Shown: in pieces, positions 1-6,625 of the stretch
How the letters are laid out: every line of letters begins with the position of its first letter
Numbering within the stretch: position 1 is the first letter of the stretch
Source of the DNA: Sphingomonadaceae bacterium
Lineage (GTDB): Bacteria; Pseudomonadota; Alphaproteobacteria; Sphingomonadales; Sphingomonadaceae
DNA: 7,237 bases
Assembly (NCBI GenBank): GCA_004282995.1
Contig: SHLU01000121.1
Coordinates: 1-7,237, forward strand
Reading direction: 5' to 3'
Notes under the pieces: model-generated
The model's database searches: none
What the model saw: only the letters and a program-made list of their open reading frames with translations
What the model was told of the DNA's origin: nothing
Program-made: the position numbers and the translations under genes

Positions 1-303
1 CTCCTGCGTCTCCTGACCGGCGGTGTTAATATCATAAAGCTTTTCAAAGGTTTGCGGACAGCTTCGAAGAAGAAATTGGCGCCAAGCGGGCTGACACAAC
101 GAATGGAAGCAGGACTGGCCCGGTTCCGCGGTGAAGTCCGTATAGTGCTCGCCGGCGCCGACCGGACGGCCCAGGTCTTCGAGAATGCCTGGGACCCGAA
201 CGATGGCCGCATCCATCGCTGCGAAGGTGCCAGCCACGCATTCGCTGAAGATCACGCACGTGCCTGGCTCGAAAAATCAATCCTGCAGGTCTTGCGCAGA
301 TAA
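1..303 (+). CDS. Exosortase A system-associated hydrolase 1 (alpha/beta hydrolase), C-terminal part
   Basis: This is the last 100 residues of a gene whose 5' part lies outside the window; frame 1 is open from base 1 to the TAA at 301-303. The fragment begins LLRLLTGGVNIIKLFKGL, which resembles the lid-like segment of the exosortase A-associated hydrolase 1 family as I remember it. Two alpha/beta-hydrolase landmarks follow: an Asp in AGADRTAQVF (fragment residue 54), placed as the acidic triad residue, and a His in EGASHAF (residue 79), placed as the catalytic His. The nucleophile Ser elbow would be upstream and is not seen. Family members sit in exopolysaccharide/exosortase loci of Gram-negative bacteria; their substrate is not established. 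The gene converges on the RNA methyltransferase with stop codons abutting. A generic serine aminopeptidase-like hydrolase is the alternative. The fold is clear; the exosortase assignment is likely but rests on recalled family resemblance. Confidence 0.72.
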   Translation, partial: LLRLLTGGVNIIKLFKGLRTASKKKLAPSGLTQRMEAGLARFRGEVRIVLAGADRTAQVFENAWDPNDGRIHRCEGASHAFAEDHARAWLEKSILQVLRR

Positions 304-1500
304 TCAGCGGGTGAACAGGCTCGCCAATTCGACATGGGTCGACCAGCGAAACTGGCCCACGGGTTTGACCGCCTCCAGCTTGAAACCGGAATCGACCAAC
401 CGCTTGGCATCCTTGGCCCAGCTGGCCGGATTGCAACTGACGTAAACCACCCGGCCAATCGTGCTGTCGGCGATCTGTTCGATCTGTTCGCGCGCGCCGG
501 CACGGGGGGGATCGAGCAGCACCGCGCCGAACTTGCCGATCTCATCCGCCATCAAGGGGTTGCGAAACAGGTCGCGGTGCTGGGCGAACACTGGCTTGCC
601 GGCCATCCGCGCCGCAGCCTGACAGGCCAGATGCACGTCGCGTGATGCCTCAGCCGCCAGAACCTTGCCCGGATCGGCCAAGGCGAGCGCGAAGGTGCCA
701 AGCCCGGCGAACAGATCGGCGATCGGCGAATAGCCCGCCAGCCATTCGCGCGCCGCCTCCACCAGTGCCGCTTCGCCATCCTGCGTTGCCTGGAGGAAAC
801 CTTCGGCGGGGAAGGTCACAGCTACTCCGCCCAAGGTTACGGTGGCAGGTTCGGGCTCCCACACGGTCTCTGGGCCGTATCCATCATCGACAGACAACCT
901 CGCCAAACCCTGGTCGCGGGAGAAATCTAGCAGTGCTTCGGTCTGAGCAAGGTTTTCGGCGCGCAGGCCCTTGATCGTGCAGACGGCGCCCTGATCGATC
1001 GACGCAAGCTCGATATCGGCAGCCAATCGCCCCTCCCAACTTTGCAGCAACTCGCCCAGCGGGTGGACGAGAGCAAAAAGCTCGGGGCGCATAACTGGAC
1101 ATTCGGCCAGATCGACTATCTTGTGCGACCGCCCTTCACGATAACCGATCTCGACCGACTTTCCCCGCTTTGTGGCGTGCAGCGTCGCCCGCCGACGCGC
1201 CTGCGGCGGTGAAAGATGGGCGGGCAGGACCGTAGCGGGCACGATACCCTGGCCTTCGGCTGCGTAGGTCACACGTTCGGTCACGAACTGCGCCAACGCC
1301 GCCTCGTCGACATGCTGCAACTGGCAGCCACCGCAGCTGGCGAAGTGGCGGCAGGGCGGCTCGGCGCGATGCGTTCCGGGACTAAGCGATCCGTCAGATT
1401 GCAGAATATCGCCCGGCACGCCGCCGGTCGCGTGGCGCCCATCGGCAGTCACACCATCGCCTCGCGCGGCGATGCGGATAATTTCATTCGGATTGCTCAC
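304..1500 (-). CDS. Class I SAM-dependent RNA (uracil-5-)methyltransferase, TrmA/RlmD family with Fe-S cluster
   Basis: This 398-residue protein transfers a methyl group from S-adenosylmethionine to C5 of a uridine in RNA, probably 23S rRNA as in RlmD/RumA. An Fe-S site is visible as CRHFASCGGC (Cys50, Cys56, Cys59) with the fourth ligand in ECPVM (Cys134). The catalytic part shows FLQ (235-237), the SAM loop DLFAGLGTF (262-270), motif IV LLDPPRAG (328-335), the nucleophile in VYVSCNPASWAKD (Cys356) and the general base Glu in HVELASLF (Glu391). All key residues are present, so it should be active. The N-terminal TRAM-like part is short. The start is GTG at 1498-1500, inside the nnr stop (GTGA, 4-nt overlap). 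No Shine-Dalgarno precedes it, which suggests translation coupled to nnr. Its TGA (304-306) touches the stop of the convergent hydrolase. The exact target (U1939, U747 or tRNA U54) cannot be read from sequence alone, so I give no symbol. Confidence 0.93.
   Translation of the reverse strand: MSNPNEIIRIAARGDGVTADGRHATGGVPGDILQSDGSLSPGTHRAEPPCRHFASCGGCQLQHVDEAALAQFVTERVTYAAEGQGIVPATVLPAHLSPPQARRRATLHATKRGKSVEIGYREGRSHKIVDLAECPVMRPELFALVHPLGELLQSWEGRLAADIELASIDQGAVCTIKGLRAENLAQTEALLDFSRDQGLARLSVDDGYGPETVWEPEPATVTLGGVAVTFPAEGFLQATQDGEAALVEAAREWLAGYSPIADLFAGLGTFALALADPGKVLAAEASRDVHLACQAAARMAGKPVFAQHRDLFRNPLMADEIGKFGAVLLDPPRAGAREQIEQIADSTIGRVVYVSCNPASWAKDAKRLVDSGFKLEAVKPVGQFRWSTHVELASLFTR
472..489. 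repeat. Two tandem 9-bp units inside the methyltransferase gene
   Basis: GATCTGTTC occurs twice back to back (472-480, 481-489). On the minus strand it encodes EQIEQI (residues 338-343 of the methyltransferase), just after motif IV. It keeps the reading frame and probably reflects an old in-frame duplication or chance in an amphipathic helix. No function is inferred. Confidence 0.45.
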
Positions 1501-2912
1501 AGGAAGGTCGCGTAGGCGCTCGATACACTATGCGCCAGCTTGCTGGCCGAAAAAGCCACGCCTGCATGTCGCGCAGCCGCGTGATGGATCCACACAGCCT
1601 CGCCGGCAGCGACCAAAGGATCGCCATGTCCGGCAGCAAGCCGACTGGCGACTATCCCAGCCAGCACATCGCCGCTCCCCGCAACCGACAACCACTGCGA
1701 GCCGCGCGGGAAATAACCGACTTCCTGCTCCGCGCACAGGATCGTGTCCGGCCCCTTGGCCAGAACCGTCAACCCGGTGGCTTCGGCGAGGTCCCGAGCG
1801 CGGCTACGTTTGTCTGTTCCTTGCACTCCAAAGGAGGAACAGAGCGTGGCCAGTTCGCCTTCATGCGGGGTGATGACAATCTGGCTCGTATCCATGCCTT
1901 CGAGAAGGTCTGGATCGAGCAGCATGAGTGCATCTGCGTCGAGCACCGCCGGACGATCGCTTTCGAGCACCGCGCAGACCCGGTCCCGGGCGATGGACGA
2001 CCGACCGAGCCCGGGTCCCACCAGGACTGCATCGATCCGATCGTCCGCGAGACTGTCTGACAGCAAACCGGTATCGGTAACGAGATCGGCTGGCAGGCCA
2101 TTGAAGGGACCATCGCCCAACAATTTCACATAGCCAGCGCCCGCCCCCATTGCAGCAATCGCTGCAAGCGTCGCCGCCCCAGGCATCTCGCCGGCAACCA
2201 CAGCCACAAGTCCGCGCCTGTATTTGTGTGTTTCCCTCGGCAATGGCTCGATCTTGGGGCGCGCAAAGGCTTGTTCGTGCACGGATTGGTTCTCAATCCC
2301 GATATCGACCAGCACCTTGCGACCACAATGGGACGCAGCAGGCCCGGTCCAGTGCGCGCGCTTCCATGCTCCGAGAGCAATGGTCATGTCGTAGACCCGC
2401 AGCTCCGCATCCGCTGCCAACAATTTACCGGTATCGGCCGCGACGCCGCTCGCGAGGTCGGTAGCGATGCGCTTGCGATGTGAATTCCACAGCTCGCCCA
2501 GCAACTTGTCTAGCGGGTCTGAAAGCGGGCGTGTAAGACCGCTGCCAAAGAGACAGTCGACCAACACCTCCCCATGAGACTTGCTCGACAAATCAGAGAC
2601 GGAACCGTTGAAATTTCTTGCAGCATTGCGTGCCGCATCGGTAGCGGGAGCGATGGGTGCCACCACTTTCACATCGGCACCGCGCTTCGCGATTTCGGCT
2701 GCGATCACATAGCCATCGCCGCCGTTGTTGCCGGGACCGCACAAAACAGTGACCGGGCGCCCGGCGGCTAGGCGCCACACCCAGCCGGCAGCCCCCTCGC
2801 CTGCTCGCCGCATCAGTTCGTCTACCGTGATGCCCGCGTCGATCAGATCGCGTTCCGCCATCTGCATCTGTGCGACAGTCAGCACTTGGTCACGAACGGA
2901 TTTACTGTGCAT
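1497..2912 (-). CDS. nnr: Bifunctional NAD(P)H-hydrate epimerase / ADP-dependent NAD(P)H-hydrate dehydratase
   Basis: This 471-residue two-domain enzyme repairs hydrated NADH and NADPH (NAD(P)HX). The N-terminal YjeF_N domain (about 1-215) interconverts the S and R epimers; the C-terminal ribokinase-like domain (about 225-471) dehydrates the S form using ADP. The N domain shows CGPGNNGGDGYVIA (58-71), LVDCLFGSGL (117-126) and DLASGVAADTG (152-162). The C domain shows the opening HKYRRGLVAVVAG (229-241), VLVGPGLG (296-303), VLDADAL (323-329), ITPHEGELATL (347-357), LAKGPDTIL (384-392) and the phosphate-binding AGSGDVLAG (411-419). The usual Pro of the DxPSG signature is Ala here (D152-L-A-S-G). 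Length is close to that of other fused Nnr proteins. The start is ATG at 2910-2912, within the end of the lipoprotein gene (11-nt overlap) and without a clear ribosome site. The last bases overlap the methyltransferase start. It acts in the cytoplasm. Confidence 0.95.
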   Translation of the reverse strand: MHSKSVRDQVLTVAQMQMAERDLIDAGITVDELMRRAGEGAAGWVWRLAAGRPVTVLCGPGNNGGDGYVIAAEIAKRGADVKVVAPIAPATDAARNAARNFNGSVSDLSSKSHGEVLVDCLFGSGLTRPLSDPLDKLLGELWNSHRKRIATDLASGVAADTGKLLAADAELRVYDMTIALGAWKRAHWTGPAASHCGRKVLVDIGIENQSVHEQAFARPKIEPLPRETHKYRRGLVAVVAGEMPGAATLAAIAAMGAGAGYVKLLGDGPFNGLPADLVTDTGLLSDSLADDRIDAVLVGPGLGRSSIARDRVCAVLESDRPAVLDADALMLLDPDLLEGMDTSQIVITPHEGELATLCSSFGVQGTDKRSRARDLAEATGLTVLAKGPDTILCAEQEVGYFPRGSQWLSVAGSGDVLAGIVASRLAAGHGDPLVAAGEAVWIHHAAARHAGVAFSASKLAHSVSSAYATFL

Positions 2913-3264
2913 CGAACCGCGCCGGGAAACGATAGCGATCCTTGCCTACCTGGACCTCGAGCTGATCACCTTCGAGCCTGTTCGCAGCCCCTTCGGCACC
3001 ATCGTGCGGCACGAGGCCGCTGCCATCTCCAGCCAGCTCGAACAGGCGAAATCCGCCGCCGGGATGATTGACACGATAGATGGCCGTCCCGTCCCGCTCG
3101 ACTAGTTGCAATGTGCAGCTGTCGGTCAATTCCGCACCCGACCCGATGGCACAGACAAGCTTCTGGTCGCCCGGTTCGACCGCAGTTTCGTCCACCGCTT
3201 CGCCGCCCGAACACGCGGCCAGGCAAGACGCGAGCACCAAGGGGTTAAATGTCCGCATAAACAT
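2902..3264 (-). CDS. Small lipoprotein of unknown function
   Basis: This 120-residue protein has a short type II signal peptide: Met-Phe-Met-Arg, a hydrophobic stretch NPLVLASCLAAC, and a lipobox LAAC ending at Cys18. Ser at position +2 suggests transfer to the outer membrane by the Lol rule. The mature part (about 103 residues) is acidic near the N terminus and carries two further Cys (38 and 50), close enough for a periplasmic disulfide. After that come short alternating hydrophobic stretches (TLQLVERDGTAIYRV, FRLFELAG, LEVQVGKDRYRF) that look like a small beta-rich domain. I do not recognise the family. ATG at 3262-3264 is chosen because AAGG on the minus strand (3277-3274) lies 9 nt upstream; ATG at 3256-3258 is the alternative and leaves the signal intact. 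The gene overlaps ilvD by 20 nt upstream and nnr by 11 nt downstream, so it is almost certainly translated with them. Lipoprotein status is well supported; the role is unknown. Confidence 0.85.
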   Translation of the reverse strand: MFMRTFNPLVLASCLAACSGGEAVDETAVEPGDQKLVCAIGSGAELTDSCTLQLVERDGTAIYRVNHPGGGFRLFELAGDGSGLVPHDGAEGAANRLEGDQLEVQVGKDRYRFPARFDAQ

Positions 3265-4966
3265 GTCGCTCTGCCTTGGCGCCGGGATGGGTCACCGCAC
3301 CCTGGTACGCTGGCCCCACCCCTTGAGCATAACGCCAGAGCGCACCCGCCTGGTAGTCATTTGTCCGGGGCCGCCAAACCTTGCGACGTTCGTCGAGTAT
3401 TGCGGAATCGACATCGAGATCGATTGTCCCTGCGACCGCATCGATCGTGATCGTGTCACCGTCTTCCACCAGCGCAATCGGGCCGCCATCGGCCGCTTCG
3501 GGACCGACATGGCCGATGCAAAACCCCCGGGTTGCGCCTGAGAATCGTCCGTCGGTGATCAGCGCAACCTTCTCACCCATGCCTTGGCCATACAGCGCCG
3601 CGGTCGTGGCGAGCATTTCGCGCATCCCGGGGCCTCCCTTGGGGCCTTCGTAACGGATCACGATCACGCAGCCTTCGGCAATATCTCGCTTCTCGACCGC
3701 GCTGAATGCGTCCTCCTCGCAATCGAACACGCGCGCGGGTCCGCTGAACTGCAACCGGTCCATGCCTGCGACCTTCACGATCGCACCTTCGGGAGCGAGC
3801 GAGCCCCTCAGGCCGACGACACCGCCAGTAGGTGTGATCGGGCGCGACACCTCGTAAAAAACCTTCTGATCCGGATTCCATGTGATCTCGTCGATATTCT
3901 CGCCCAGTGTCTTGCCAGTGACGGTCATCGGCTCGGGATCGATAAAACCACCGTCGAGCAACGTCTTCATCGCCATGTATACGCCGCCCGCTTCATGCAT
4001 ATCCTTTGCGACATAGCGTCCGCCTGGCTTAAGATCCGCGATGTATGGCGTTGATTTGAAAATCTCGGCGACGTCGAAAAGATCGAACTCTATGCCGCAT
4101 TCGTTGGCCATCGCGGGCAGGTGTAGAGCGGCATTGGTCGAGCCGCCAGTGGCTGCCACGACCCGCGCCGCATTTTCGAAGGCGGACCGTGTGCAGATGT
4201 CGCGCGGCCGCAGATTGTTTTCAAGCAACGTCATCACTTGTCGCCCGGCTGCAACTGCAATCTCCTCGCGAGACTTGTAAGGAGCAGGTGTCATATTACT
4301 GTTTGGTAGAGATAATCCGATGGCCTCGCCGACACATGCCATGGTGTTGGCGGTAAACTGGCCCCCGCACGCGCCGTGTCCCGGGCAAGCGACCTTCTCC
4401 AGCGCGGTAAGTTCTTTGAGCGGGCAATTGCCCGCCGCATGCTGGCCGACCATTTCGAACACATCGACCACGGTCACGTCCTTGTCGTGGAACCGGCCTG
4501 GCAGGATCGATCCGCCATAAACGAAGATCGACGGTACGTTGAGGCGCAACATCGCCATCATCATGCCCGGCAGGCTCTTGTCGCAACCGGCAAAGGTAAC
4601 CAGCGCATCATAGCAATGTCCGCGCACCGACAGCTCGACCGAATCCGCAATGACCTCGCGGCTGACCAGCGAACTCTTCATGCCCTGGTGGCCCATCGCG
4701 ATGCCATCAGTGACGGTAATCGTGTTGAATCGCCGCGGCATGCCGCCACCTTCTTCGACGCCCCGGCGCGCGATATCTGCCTGCGCGTCGAGTGTCGTGT
4801 TACACGGTGCGCTGTCATTGCCCGCACTGACGACACCGACGAAGGGTCGCGCGATGTCCTCTTCGGTGAGGCCCATTGCATAGTAATAGGATCGGTGCGG
4901 AGCACGCTCGGGGCCAACCGAGACATGGCGGCTGGGCAGCCTGGATTTGTCGAATTTCTGCGTCAC
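3245..4966 (-). CDS. ilvD: Dihydroxy-acid dehydratase
   Basis: This 573-residue enzyme converts 2,3-dihydroxy-isovalerate and 2,3-dihydroxy-3-methylvalerate to the 2-keto acids that lead to valine, leucine, isoleucine and pantothenate. It belongs to the IlvD/Edd family and holds an Fe-S cluster and Mg2+. The three cluster Cys are Cys55 (SAPCN), Cys128 (FAGCDKSLPG, the first family signature) and Cys200 (HGACGGQF). Likely Mg ligands are Asp87, Asp129, the carbamylated Lys130 and Glu450. The second signature ALITDGRFSGAT (468-479) includes the catalytic Ser476, and GPKGGPGM (441-448) is intact. At 573 residues it is shorter than the E. coli type (about 616) and resembles the group typified by plant and cyanobacterial [2Fe-2S] enzymes; the cluster type is an inference. 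The start is GTG (4964-4966) with GGGAGG 9 nt upstream. A 76-nt gap separates it from the amidohydrolase gene, the only such gap in the row. The 3' end overlaps the lipoprotein gene. Confidence 0.97.
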   Translation of the reverse strand: MTQKFDKSRLPSRHVSVGPERAPHRSYYYAMGLTEEDIARPFVGVVSAGNDSAPCNTTLDAQADIARRGVEEGGGMPRRFNTITVTDGIAMGHQGMKSSLVSREVIADSVELSVRGHCYDALVTFAGCDKSLPGMMMAMLRLNVPSIFVYGGSILPGRFHDKDVTVVDVFEMVGQHAAGNCPLKELTALEKVACPGHGACGGQFTANTMACVGEAIGLSLPNSNMTPAPYKSREEIAVAAGRQVMTLLENNLRPRDICTRSAFENAARVVAATGGSTNAALHLPAMANECGIEFDLFDVAEIFKSTPYIADLKPGGRYVAKDMHEAGGVYMAMKTLLDGGFIDPEPMTVTGKTLGENIDEITWNPDQKVFYEVSRPITPTGGVVGLRGSLAPEGAIVKVAGMDRLQFSGPARVFDCEEDAFSAVEKRDIAEGCVIVIRYEGPKGGPGMREMLATTAALYGQGMGEKVALITDGRFSGATRGFCIGHVGPEAADGGPIALVEDGDTITIDAVAGTIDLDVDSAILDERRKVWRPRTNDYQAGALWRYAQGVGPAYQGAVTHPGAKAERHVYADI

Positions 4967-4975
4967 GCGTTTGAA

Positions 4976-4981
4976 CCTCCC
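4976..4981 (-). promoter_or_regulatory. Ribosome binding site of ilvD
   Basis: GGGAGG on the minus strand lies 9 nt before the GTG at 4966-4964. It is among the strongest Shine-Dalgarno matches in the window and fixes the GTG start, as no upstream in-frame ATG offers a better choice. Confidence 0.75.
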
Positions 4982-4987
4982 GTTGCC

Positions 4988-5001
4988 CCAGCTTTCGCCG
5001 G
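4988..5001 (-). other. Possible GAAA-tetraloop hairpin in the ilvD leader
   Basis: Read on the minus strand, CCGGC-GAAA-GCTGG can fold as a 5-bp stem (one G-U pair) closed by a GNRA-type tetraloop, extendable by a U-G pair. It ends 6 nt before the Shine-Dalgarno of ilvD. No T-run follows, so it does not look like an intrinsic terminator for the upstream gene. It could stabilise an mRNA end or affect initiation; chance is also possible for so short a stem. Confidence 0.35.
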
Positions 5002-5006
5002 ATTGA

Positions 5007-5035
5007 AGGCTTTATTCAAGCGCACACAGGCTTTA
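5007..5035. repeat. Spaced direct repeat AGGCTTTA upstream of ilvD
   Basis: AGGCTTTA occurs at 5007-5014 and again at 5028-5035, start-to-start distance 21 bp, close to two helical turns. Both copies lie in the 76-nt gap before ilvD, where a promoter for ilvD-lipoprotein-nnr-methyltransferase would be placed. This could be a pair of protein binding sites, but I cannot name a regulator, and I see no convincing -35/-10 pair. The rest of the gap (4967-5042) holds only the ribosome site and the hairpin described separately. Confidence 0.3.
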
Positions 5036-5042
5036 GCGCGCC

Positions 5043-5774
5043 CTAGACACCCTTCAGCGCCAAGGCGGTGCGATTGGCGACATCGGCGATCAGCGCCGCC
5101 CAGCGTGCCTGCTCAGCCTCGGTCGTGATCAGATCCTGCCGAATTTCGATCGTGAGATAAGGTCGCCCATGCGCCTCGGCGTGGCGATCCATGGTCGCAT
5201 TGAGCTGCTTGCCCGAATAGGGCTGATTGTCGCCAACGGTCAGCCCCTCTTCGGCGAACAGGCGGATGGCGTGACGGGCGGCGCTGTCGTCCTGGTTGTA
5301 GAGCAGCGCAACCTCCCACGGCCGTTCCTCCGCGCTTGTTTCCAGTTCGGGCGTGAAACTGTGCAGCGCCACGATCAGTTCGGGCTTTGCAGCCTCGAGC
5401 CAGTCCGCAAGCGCAGCGTGATAGGGCCGGTAATATTTCTCCAGGCGGTTTTCGAGGTCGGCGCCGATATTGCCGGCGATCAGGTGCCCATCGCTGGTGG
5501 TGGGCATGACACCGGCTTCGTCCTCGCGGCGATGAAGGTCGCACACGAGGCGGCTGACGCAGGCGATATGAGCCGGAATGCCGTGGCGCCGCGCAAGCCG
5601 TTCGGCGATGCCCATGGTGCCGATATCGTAACCGATATGCGTTTCGAGCAGGGCCTGGTCGATGCCAAGCTCGATGTCGTCGGGTACATAGGTCGATGCG
5701 TGATCCGCCACGCACACGATCTTGCCGGGAACCGGCTCGCCCACCTGGCGGTACGGATTATCGTCGAGGATCAT
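5043..5774 (-). CDS. N-formylglutamate amidohydrolase family protein
   Basis: This 243-residue protein belongs to the FGase (HutG-type) family of metal-dependent hydrolases, whose best known member splits N-formyl-L-glutamate into formate and glutamate. Visible conserved features are ADHAS (His25), GYDIG (Asp50), SRLVCDLHR (74-82), LHSFTP (His138), NQPYSG (183-188) and LTIEIRQDL (Glu210). These match the expected metal and substrate residues. I chose ATG at 5772-5774 because AAGGAAG lies 6 nt upstream and the start forms an ATGA overlap with the ispE stop; a GTG at 5796-5798 would add eight residues but has no ribosome site. No histidine-utilisation gene is visible, so a hut role is not supported here; the true substrate may be another N-acyl or N-formyl amino acid. 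It is probably cytoplasmic and translated with ispE. The family is clear, the substrate is not. Confidence 0.9.
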   Translation of the reverse strand: MILDDNPYRQVGEPVPGKIVCVADHASTYVPDDIELGIDQALLETHIGYDIGTMGIAERLARRHGIPAHIACVSRLVCDLHRREDEAGVMPTTSDGHLIAGNIGADLENRLEKYYRPYHAALADWLEAAKPELIVALHSFTPELETSAEERPWEVALLYNQDDSAARHAIRLFAEEGLTVGDNQPYSGKQLNATMDRHAEAHGRPYLTIEIRQDLITTEAEQARWAALIADVANRTALALKGV

Positions 5775-6583
5775 CGAAGGCTTCCTTGCATCTGCCACCA
5801 GCGGGGATGCGCGATTGATAGCTTTTTTGCGGCTTTGCGCATGACGTCATCACTGCGGAAAAGCGCAAAACAGGTCGCGCCCGAACCCGACATACGCGCG
5901 AGAAACGCCTCGGTTTCACGTAGTGTTTCAAGAACATCAGCAACGTCCGGACAGCACGAGATGGCCGCAGCTTCTAGGTCGTTACGCCCACCGACCGCTA
6001 TCTCTTCAACAGTTCCCGAAGGCATCGGTCCGCGATCAACTCCATCCCAGGCGGCAAACACCTGTCCAGTCGAAAGCGGCTGGCGGGGATTGACCAGCAA
6101 GACGGCCGCGCCGGCAAGGTCATTGGCAATGGGTTCCAGATCGGTGCCCGTGCCACGGCCAATGCATGCGACGCTTCGGACACATGCGGGAACGTCAGCC
6201 CCCAGCTTCGCGGCCCGGTCTCGCCAGTCGCCGGGAAGTCCGTGCCATTGCTCGATGATCCGGAAAATAGCCCCGGCATCGGCAGAACCTCCGCCCAACC
6301 CCGCTGCGACCGGCAGGTTCTTTTTTAGATCGACATCCAAGCCCCCCGAATGCGGTAGCGCGGAAAGTGCCTTAGCTACGATGTTATCAAACGGATCAGT
6401 AAGTTGAACGGCAAACTCGCCAAAAGTTCTAACCGTGTCCAGCTCAGCTCGCCGCGCCGTCAGCACATCACCGCTGTCGACGAATGCGAATAAAGTCTCG
6501 AGCTCATGGTATCCATCTTCACGCCGCCTTCGGACATGCAGCGCCAGATTGATCTTGGCGTAGGCGGTTTCGACCAGCGTCAC
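5771..6583 (-). CDS. ispE: 4-diphosphocytidyl-2-C-methyl-D-erythritol kinase
   Basis: This GHMP-family kinase of about 270 residues phosphorylates the 2-hydroxyl of CDP-methylerythritol with ATP, the fourth step of the MEP isoprenoid pathway, in the cytoplasm. From the GTG start, the key regions are AYAKINL near the N terminus (Lys10, substrate site), GYHELETLF (24-32), the ATP-binding PVAAGLGGGSADAG (91-104), LGADVPAC (127-134; the Asp is the likely catalytic base) and MSGSGATCFALF (231-242). Length fits the family. GTG at 6581-6583 is preferred because GGGAA on the minus strand lies 9 nt upstream and because the homologues I recall begin just before the ETAYAKINL motif. A TTG at 6590-6592 would add three residues but sits directly against that site. 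The stop overlaps the amidohydrolase start (ATGA). The gap to the ETF-QO stop is only about 42 nt, so the two may be cotranscribed. Confidence 0.95.
   Translation of the reverse strand: MTLVETAYAKINLALHVRRRREDGYHELETLFAFVDSGDVLTARRAELDTVRTFGEFAVQLTDPFDNIVAKALSALPHSGGLDVDLKKNLPVAAGLGGGSADAGAIFRIIEQWHGLPGDWRDRAAKLGADVPACVRSVACIGRGTGTDLEPIANDLAGAAVLLVNPRQPLSTGQVFAAWDGVDRGPMPSGTVEEIAVGGRNDLEAAAISCCPDVADVLETLRETEAFLARMSGSGATCFALFRSDDVMRKAAKKLSIAHPRWWQMQGSLR
5781..5787 (-). promoter_or_regulatory. Ribosome binding site of the amidohydrolase gene
   Basis: AAGGAAG on the minus strand lies 6 nt before the ATG at 5774-5772, inside the 3' end of ispE. It decides between this start and the GTG at 5798, which has no such site. 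Confidence 0.65.
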
Positions 6584-6625
6584 TGGATACAATTCCCGGT
6601 AGTTTGAGAAACGCGATCGCCGCGA

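Noticed and set aside
282..289. Palindrome CCTGCAGG near the convergent junction as a possible bidirectional terminator
   Set aside because: A self-complementary 8-mer without a loop cannot form a proper hairpin, and although a short T-run follows on the minus strand, no stem of useful length precedes it.
1530..2060. Open frame of 176 codons on the plus strand within nnr
   Set aside because: It is antisense to the conserved dehydratase domain and shows no domain of its own.
4967..5042. Riboswitch or branched-chain amino acid attenuator before ilvD
   Set aside because: The gap is only 76 nt, too short for known riboswitch classes linked to this pathway, and it has no leader frame rich in Ile, Leu or Val codons and no terminator hairpin.
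4376..5128. Open frame of 250 codons on the plus strand, antisense to ilvD and reaching into the amidohydrolase gene
   Set aside because: Same reasoning: no domain, no ribosome site that stands out, and composition expected of a shadow of ilvD.
5796..5798. GTG as start of the amidohydrolase
   Set aside because: It has no ribosome site, while the ATG eight codons later has AAGGAAG 6 nt upstream and an ATGA overlap with ispE.
5169..6407. Open frame of 412 codons on the plus strand, spanning the amidohydrolase and ispE genes in antisense
   Set aside because: It lies opposite two genes with full sets of family motifs, its translation shows no recognisable domain, and long antisense frames are common in high-GC DNA where stop codons are rare.
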